From assembly GCA_002423435.1 (NCBI GenBank), contig DIWE01000037.1, positions 38,677 through 102,676 on the forward strand: a DNA stretch of 64,000 nt, given 5' to 3'. Position 1 is the first letter of the stretch. Every line of letters begins with the position of its first letter. The translations under genes and the position numbers were made by a program. The notes under the pieces are model-generated. The model did not search any database and was not told the origin of the DNA. It saw only the letters and a program-made list of their open reading frames with translations. Shown here piece by piece: positions 59,022 through 64,000 of the stretch. This DNA comes from Clostridiales bacterium UBA6114 (GTDB lineage: Bacteria; Bacillota; Clostridia; Oscillospirales; Butyricicoccaceae).

Positions 59022-59078
59022 ACGAAAAGGAATCTCCGGCATCTTATTACCTTGCAGCTTAGCAGGAAAGTGAAAGAT

Positions 59079-59819
59079 ATGTTTACACTGAGAAAAAAAG
59101 AACCGCCGATCGACTATGTCCGCCTGCCGGAGCATATCGCGATTATCATGGACGGAAACGGCCGCTGGGCAAAATCCCGCGGTCTGCCCCGCCAGGCGGG
59201 CCACGCGGCCGGCTGCGAGACCTTCCGAAGGATCGGGACGTATGCAAGGGATATCGGCATCAAGTACCTGACGGTATACGCCTTTTCCACGGAAAACTGG
59301 AAGCGGCCCCCCGACGAAGTAAATACCATTATGCGCCTTTTTCTCGATTACCTAAACGAGGCGCTCGAAAAAATGGTCAGGGACAACATCGCACTCCACG
59401 TGCTGGGCGATATCTCCGTGCTGACACCGGAGCTTATAGAGATGATCAGGAAGATGGAAGACCTATCAAAAACCATTAAGGATGGCCTTTGCGCGTCGCT
59501 GTGCATCAATTACGGCGGCCGCACGGAGATTCTTCAGGCGGCAAAAAGATTTGCAAAAGATTTAAGCGAGGGGACCTGTCGCCCGGAAGATCTTGACGAG
59601 ACGCTCTTTTCAAGCTACCTCTACACCGCGTCGCTGCCCGAGCCCGACCTGATCATCCGGTCCGGAGGGGAGATGAGGATTTCCAATTTCCTTCTCTGGC
59701 AGGGCGCATATTCCGAGTTTTATTTTTCCGATGTTCTGTGGCCGGATTTTGATGTTAAAGAGCTTAACCGCGCGATTGCCTCTTATCAGAAGCGCTCGCG
59801 CAGGTTCGGAGGTGTCTGA
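59079..59819 (+). CDS. uppS: Undecaprenyl diphosphate synthase
   Basis: 246 aa. IAIIMDGNGRWAKSRGLPRQAGHAAGCETFRRI is the cis-prenyltransferase active-site block, followed by YLTVYAFSTENWKRP and DLIIRSGGEMRISNFLLWQGAYSEFYF. ATG 59079 (AGGAAAG upstream) is preferred to TTG 59052. Makes the C55 carrier for wall synthesis. Confidence 0.97.
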   Translation: MFTLRKKEPPIDYVRLPEHIAIIMDGNGRWAKSRGLPRQAGHAAGCETFRRIGTYARDIGIKYLTVYAFSTENWKRPPDEVNTIMRLFLDYLNEALEKMVRDNIALHVLGDISVLTPELIEMIRKMEDLSKTIKDGLCASLCINYGGRTEILQAAKRFAKDLSEGTCRPEDLDETLFSSYLYTASLPEPDLIIRSGGEMRISNFLLWQGAYSEFYFSDVLWPDFDVKELNRAIASYQKRSRRFGGV

Positions 59820-60632
59820 ATGCTGACGCGCATTCTTTCGGTTGTCGTTGCTCTGCCCCTTTTTTTTCTTGTGTTCTTTTTTGCGCCCTTCTGGGTAGTC
59901 CCGCTGGCACTCGGAGTGATATCCGCGACGGCGACCTTCGAACTCTTAAACGCCACGCATTTTATGCCGAATAAAAAAATCCTGGCGCTTGCCTGCGCGC
60001 TCTCCTTTTGCGTTCCGCCATGGATTTATTTCTTATCCGCACGGTCGGCGGTCAGCGGAGTCTTCCTGTTTGTCTGCGTGCTTTTTTTCTCCGCCGTTAT
60101 CGATTCAAAAAATATTACGTTTGAAAAAATCGCGGGCGCATTCTTTGCCGCTTTTGTGATCCCGTACTTTTTCAGTTCGATCATGCGCATTTCCATGATG
60201 GAAAACGGGCGGTACCTTCTGCTTTTGCCGTTTATTGCCGCATGGATGACCGACACATTTGCCTTTTTTTCAGGTTCCCTGTTCGGGAAACACAAGCTCG
60301 CTCCGGCAATCAGCCCCAAAAAAACGGTCGAGGGCGCTCTCGGGGGGATTTTGGGCTCGGTTCTGGGAGCGGTCTGCTACGGCATTGTGCTGCAGTATGT
60401 GTTTTTCAAGACCCCGGACTATTTAGTCCTCTGCGCCATCGGCTTTTTGGGCTCATTTGCAGCCCAGCTCGGAGACCTTTCGATGTCGGTTATCAAACGA
60501 AATTACGGAATCAAGGATTACGGTGCGATCATGCCGGGACACGGCGGCATTTTGGACCGGTTTGACAGCGTGCTGTTTTCGGCGCCCATGGTTGAGACGC
60601 TTTTATATTTGCTTCCGCAGGTATTTATGTAA
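59820..60632 (+). CDS. cdsA: Phosphatidate cytidylyltransferase
   Basis: 270 aa, ~8 membrane segments; directly follows the uppS stop (TGA then ATG). The CdsA signature DLSMSVIKRNYGIKDYGAIMPGHGGILDRFDS is present near the C-terminus. Makes CDP-diacylglycerol for phospholipids. Confidence 0.97.
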   Translation: MLTRILSVVVALPLFFLVFFFAPFWVVPLALGVISATATFELLNATHFMPNKKILALACALSFCVPPWIYFLSARSAVSGVFLFVCVLFFSAVIDSKNITFEKIAGAFFAAFVIPYFFSSIMRISMMENGRYLLLLPFIAAWMTDTFAFFSGSLFGKHKLAPAISPKKTVEGALGGILGSVLGAVCYGIVLQYVFFKTPDYLVLCAIGFLGSFAAQLGDLSMSVIKRNYGIKDYGAIMPGHGGILDRFDSVLFSAPMVETLLYLLPQVFM

Positions 60633-60645
60633 GGACTTGTAACAT

Positions 60646-61788
60646 ATGAATAAATGCATATCGATTCTTGGCTCGACCGGCTCGATTGGCGTTCAGGCGA
60701 TCGATGTGGTCGAGCATCTCGGTTATAAAATCGACGCGCTGACGACAAACAAAAATGTGCGCCTTCTGGAAGAACAGGCGCGAAGGCTTAAGCCCAGGAT
60801 GGTCGCGGCCGTCGATGAAAAGGCGGCGTCGGAGCTTAAAACGGCGCTCCGGGATACCGGAATAAAGGTCCTTTCCTCCGAAGAAGGGCTGATGGAGGCG
60901 GCGACCGGCACGTCCGATATCGTGCTCACATCGGTCGTCGGCATGGCGGGGCTTTTGCCGACGCTCGCGGCGATCGACGCCGGGAAAACGATCGCTCTTG
61001 CAAACAAGGAGACCCTTGTCTGCGCGGGAAAAATCGTCATGGAGCGGGCAAAGGAAAAGGGAGTTTCGATTCTTCCCGTCGATTCGGAACATTCGGCGCT
61101 TTTTCAGTGCATAAACGGCGAAAAAAGACAGTATATTAAACGAATGATCCTGACGGCGTCGGGGGGGCCTTTTTTCGGGAAAACCGCCGCCGAGCTCGAA
61201 AAGATCACGCCGGAGGACGCGCTGCGCCATCCGAACTGGAAAATGGGGGCAAAGATCACCGTCGATTCCGCGACGCTGATGAACAAGGGCCTCGAATTCA
61301 TCGAAGCGATGTGGCTTTACGATATGGAGCCGTCCCAGATCTCGATCCTGGTCCACAGAGAGAGCATCGTCCATTCGCTCGTGGAATTTGCCGACCATTC
61401 GACAATCGCGCAGCTGTCGCTGCCCGACATGAGGCTCCCGATCCAGTACGCGCTTTCATGGCCGGAACGCACACAGGCGGTAATCCCCGAGCTCGACCTC
61501 GCAAAAATCGGGACCCTTCGCTTTTTCGAGCCCGATTTCGGGAATTTCAGGTGCCTGACTCTGGCCATGGATGCCGCCAAACGCGGCGGAAACGCGTGCG
61601 CCGTGTTAAACGGCGCAAACGAAGCGGCAGTGGAGCTGTTTTTAAGCCGCAGGATCGGGTTTAACGACATCGCAAAGGCGGTCGAGGGGGCGCTTTCAGG
61701 CGTGCCCTATCTCAGTTTACCGTCTCTTGACGACCTGTTGCAAAGCGACAGGCAGGCGAGAGACATCGTTTCTGGTTTTGTCCCTTAA
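60646..61788 (+). CDS. dxr: 1-deoxy-D-xylulose-5-phosphate reductoisomerase
   Basis: 380 aa. ISILGSTGSIGVQAIDVVEHLG is the NADPH-binding motif; ALANKETLVCAGKIV, LPVDSEHSALFQCI, LTASGGPFFGK and HPNWKMGAKITVDSATLMNKGLEFIEAMWL follow. Second step of the MEP isoprenoid pathway, which ispG also serves. Confidence 0.98.
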   Translation: MNKCISILGSTGSIGVQAIDVVEHLGYKIDALTTNKNVRLLEEQARRLKPRMVAAVDEKAASELKTALRDTGIKVLSSEEGLMEAATGTSDIVLTSVVGMAGLLPTLAAIDAGKTIALANKETLVCAGKIVMERAKEKGVSILPVDSEHSALFQCINGEKRQYIKRMILTASGGPFFGKTAAELEKITPEDALRHPNWKMGAKITVDSATLMNKGLEFIEAMWLYDMEPSQISILVHRESIVHSLVEFADHSTIAQLSLPDMRLPIQYALSWPERTQAVIPELDLAKIGTLRFFEPDFGNFRCLTLAMDAAKRGGNACAVLNGANEAAVELFLSRRIGFNDIAKAVEGALSGVPYLSLPSLDDLLQSDRQARDIVSGFVP

Positions 61789-61793
61789 CGGAG

Positions 61794-62837
61794 GTGTTTA
61801 CGATCTTTACAGTTATCATAGCAATCATTGTTTTCGGCTTAATCCTCATCGTGCACGAATTCGGCCATTTCGTCACCGCAAAAGCGTACGGCGTTTTGGT
61901 ACACGAGTTTGCGATCGGCTTCGGGCCGCAGCTTTTGAAGTTCCGCAAGGGGGAAACGGTCTATTCCCTTCGCCTGATCCCTCTCGGCGGCGCCGTTTAT
62001 CTGGAAAGCACCAATGAAAGCGACGACGAAAACCCGCGCGCCTTCAACAATGTGTCCCTCGGGCGCCGGATTGTCATCGCGTCGGCCGGCGCGATCATGA
62101 ATTTTATATTCGGCCTTATCATCCTCGCCTTTCTTTTGTTTCCGGGCAAGAACATCGCGATGCCCGTCATATCGGGCTTTATGCCCGGGTTTCCGCTGAC
62201 GGGCGAAAACGGCTTCCAGGTCGGGGACGAGATCACGTCCATAAACGGCTACCATATCCTTGTGTACGGCGACGTCAATTTCGCGCTTTCGCGCGGAGAA
62301 GGAAAACCCTATGACGTCACGGTGAGACGCGACGGCAAAAGGGTCAAATTGAACGATCTTCCGCTTGAAAAAACGGAATACACCGTAAACGGCCAGAAGG
62401 GGATGTATTACGGCTTTAACTTTCTCGTAAAAAAGGCCACCGTTCCCGATAAGCTCAACAATGTGTGGGGCAGCGCCATCAATTTTGTGCGGCTTGCCTG
62501 GCTCGGGCTTACCGAACTGATAAGCGGGAACGTGGGGGTCAGCGAAATGACCGGGCCTGTCGGAATATCGGTCGCGATCAGCGAAACGGCCAGAAAATCG
62601 GTGCTCGACATGTGGTATCTCGTCGCGTTTATCTCGATTAACCTCGCTTTCATGAACCTTTTGCCGCTCCCCGCGCTCGACGGCGGACGCCTTTTTTTCA
62701 TGGTGATCGAGCTGATACGCGGCAGGCCGGTAAACCCGAAATATGAAAATTATGTCCACGCGATGGGGCTTTTCATGTTTCTGATTTTGTTTTTCTATGT
62801 GACGTACAACGATGTTGTGCGCGAATTTTTCAGTTGA
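61794..62837 (+). CDS. rseP: Site-2 zinc metalloprotease RseP/RasP
   Basis: 347 aa, membrane protease. The zinc motif HEFGHF is near residue 22; a PDZ-like segment (GFQVGDEITSINGYHIL) lies in the middle; the second active-site motif is NLLPLPALDGGRLFF. Called with GTG 61794, which however overlaps the GGAGG; no ATG is suitably placed, so the true start may be GTG or a rare codon at 61799-61804. Cleaves anti-sigma factors in regulated intramembrane proteolysis. Confidence 0.95.
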   Translation: MFTIFTVIIAIIVFGLILIVHEFGHFVTAKAYGVLVHEFAIGFGPQLLKFRKGETVYSLRLIPLGGAVYLESTNESDDENPRAFNNVSLGRRIVIASAGAIMNFIFGLIILAFLLFPGKNIAMPVISGFMPGFPLTGENGFQVGDEITSINGYHILVYGDVNFALSRGEGKPYDVTVRRDGKRVKLNDLPLEKTEYTVNGQKGMYYGFNFLVKKATVPDKLNNVWGSAINFVRLAWLGLTELISGNVGVSEMTGPVGISVAISETARKSVLDMWYLVAFISINLAFMNLLPLPALDGGRLFFMVIELIRGRPVNPKYENYVHAMGLFMFLILFFYVTYNDVVREFFS

Positions 62838-62854
62838 CGAGTGGACTTAAAGCT

Positions 62855-63919
62855 ATGGATCAGACGATTTTTACACCAAAAAAGACAAGACGGATCACAG
62901 TCGGCGGCGTCGCGATCGGCGGCGGCGCCGATGTTGTCGTTCAGTCGATGACCAATACCGATACGCGCGACGCGGAAAAAACGCTGGCGCAGATAAAACG
63001 GCTTCATGATGCGGGGTGCGGGATCGTCCGCGTTGCCATCCCTGATATGGACGCCGCGCGGGCGCTTTACGAAATCAAAAAGTCCTCGCCTCTCCCGGTT
63101 GTCGCGGACATTCATTTCGACTACCGGCTCGCGATCGAAGCGACTTACGCGGGCGCCGACAAGATCCGCATAAACCCCGGAAATATCGGCGGGGAGGACC
63201 GCGTAAAGGCGGTCGTCTCCGCCTGCCGCGAAAAAAAGATTCCCATCCGCGTCGGCGTAAACTCGGGCTCCCTGCAGCGCGGGCTCCTCGAAAAATACGG
63301 CGCGCCGTGCGCCGAGGCGCTCGTCGAGAGCGCGGATATGCACCTTCAGCTGCTTTGGCGCTTCGACTTTGACGACATCTGCGTGTCGATCAAATCGTCG
63401 GACGTACCGACAACGGTGAAGGCCAACATGCTGTTTTCCTCCCGGTACGACGTTCCGCTCCACCTCGGCGTGACCGAGGCCGGAACACAGTATATGGGAA
63501 CGGTAAAATCTTCGGCCGGGATCGGGGGACTTCTGGCCCTCGGCGTCGGCGACACCATCCGCGTGTCCCTGACGGCGGACCCGGTTTCAGAGGTTTACGC
63601 GGCGCAGGCGATATTGAAGGCGGTCGGGCTCAATAAAAGCGGCGTCAGCGTCGTTTCCTGCCCTACCTGCGGCCGCACCCGGATTCCTCTGATCGAAATT
63701 GCGAACGAGGTGGAAAAAAAGCTCGCCGGCTGCCCGAAGAAGCTCAAGGTGGCCGTCATGGGCTGCGCTGTAAACGGCCCCGGAGAGGCGAGGGAAGCCG
63801 ATATCGGCATTGCCGGCGGGGACGGGGAAGGATTGATTTTCGTAAAGGGCAGGATTATCAGAAAGGTTCCCCAAGAAGACCTTGTCGCGGAGCTGATCCG
63901 GGAAATCGATCATCTTTGA
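62855..63919 (+). CDS. ispG: 4-hydroxy-3-methylbut-2-enyl-diphosphate synthase
   Basis: 354 aa, Fe-S enzyme of the MEP pathway. VVQSMTNTDTRDAEKTLAQI and VADIHFDYRLAIEA, INPGNIGGEDRV and the cluster cysteines in SCPTCGRTRIPL and VMGCAVNGPGEAREADIG are diagnostic. ATG 62855 is preferred; an in-frame TTG at 62834 overlaps the rseP stop. The ribosome site is weak, so coupling is likely. Confidence 0.97.
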   Translation: MDQTIFTPKKTRRITVGGVAIGGGADVVVQSMTNTDTRDAEKTLAQIKRLHDAGCGIVRVAIPDMDAARALYEIKKSSPLPVVADIHFDYRLAIEATYAGADKIRINPGNIGGEDRVKAVVSACREKKIPIRVGVNSGSLQRGLLEKYGAPCAEALVESADMHLQLLWRFDFDDICVSIKSSDVPTTVKANMLFSSRYDVPLHLGVTEAGTQYMGTVKSSAGIGGLLALGVGDTIRVSLTADPVSEVYAAQAILKAVGLNKSGVSVVSCPTCGRTRIPLIEIANEVEKKLAGCPKKLKVAVMGCAVNGPGEAREADIGIAGGDGEGLIFVKGRIIRKVPQEDLVAELIREIDHL

Positions 63920-63933
63920 GAAGGAGAAAATGA

Positions 63934-64000
63934 ATGACCGGGAAAGCGCTACATAGCATTTTTACAAGGGTTTCGCCCAAAACCCTTTCATCCCTGCCGC
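63934..64000 (+). CDS. Start of a gene, probably polC (DNA polymerase III PolC), truncated
   Basis: ATG 63934 has AAGGAG 7 nt upstream; the visible product begins MTGKALHSIFTRVSPK and stays open to the window end. In Clostridia ispG is commonly followed by polC; the call is by gene order only. A second ATG at 63930 is out of frame and stops soon. Confidence 0.5.
   Translation, partial: MTGKALHSIFTRVSPKTLSSLP

Noticed and set aside
1..64000. CRISPR array
   Set aside because: Repeats found are few, unequal in spacing and hairpin-based; no regular repeat-spacer units and no cas genes.

Overview
The window reads as chromosome of a spore-forming, anaerobic-type Firmicute (class Clostridia, probably Oscillospirales/Ruminococcaceae-like). 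The basis is gene content and order, not a database match: rpsB-tsf-pyrH-frr-uppS-cdsA-dxr-rseP-ispG followed by a probable polC start; sporulation-associated YtfJ- and YlmC/YmxH-type genes; a CIRCE operator; strong AGGAGG ribosome sites; frequent TTG starts; moderate to high GC. No rRNA, CRISPR array, integrase or transposase gene is visible.

Layout. (1) 1-10.7 kb: the end of a tRNA-Gly and a complete tRNA-Cys, a small ribbon-helix-helix gene with its own operator, then a seven-gene minus-strand catabolic cluster (two MFS-type transporters, three zinc alcohol/polyol dehydrogenases, a split transketolase) with a divergent AraC-type regulator. It ends at a second, altered copy of the tRNA-Cys gene whose anticodon is UAA instead of GCA. 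(2) 10.8-20.2 kb: two adjacent radical-SAM genes, small housekeeping or cell-envelope genes (HD hydrolase, zinc ribbon, SH3-M23 peptidase), glycerate kinase, CIRCE-controlled htpG and a DUF1638 gene. (3) 20.3-24.9 kb: a complete cyanophycin cycle (cphA, cphB, iadA). (4) 25-33.8 kb: ytfJ, three genes of the 2-hydroxyacyl-CoA dehydratase activase type, a MalT-like LuxR regulator, TetR and a bactofilin. (5) 33.9-45 kb: an SLH/GH18-like exported protein, a lipoprotein, a TAXI-TRAP uptake operon with a mandelate-racemase-type enzyme under an apparent sigma-54 circuit (PrpR-type activator, paired palindromic upstream sites, a -24/-12 promoter), and a MATE exporter. (6) 45.2-51.5 kb: a DUF2089/YvlB/YvlD-like envelope module, two repressor genes with clear operators, a short phage-type regulatory cassette, a GNAT and a DUF4349 lipoprotein. 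(7) 51.9-64 kb: pyk, ylmC-like, a CapK/PaaK-like ligase and the translation/isoprenoid/phospholipid block.

The strongest unexplained signals are two. First, a dispersed 220-270 bp multi-hairpin repeat (14.4, 19.1 and 51.6 kb) has no ORF, and its stems differ between copies by compensatory base-pair changes. Second, the tRNA-Cys duplicate has a re-specified UAA anticodon while its anticodon stem is still paired. Both were read directly from the sequence. Functional interpretations are inference, and protein families were assigned by eye from motifs.
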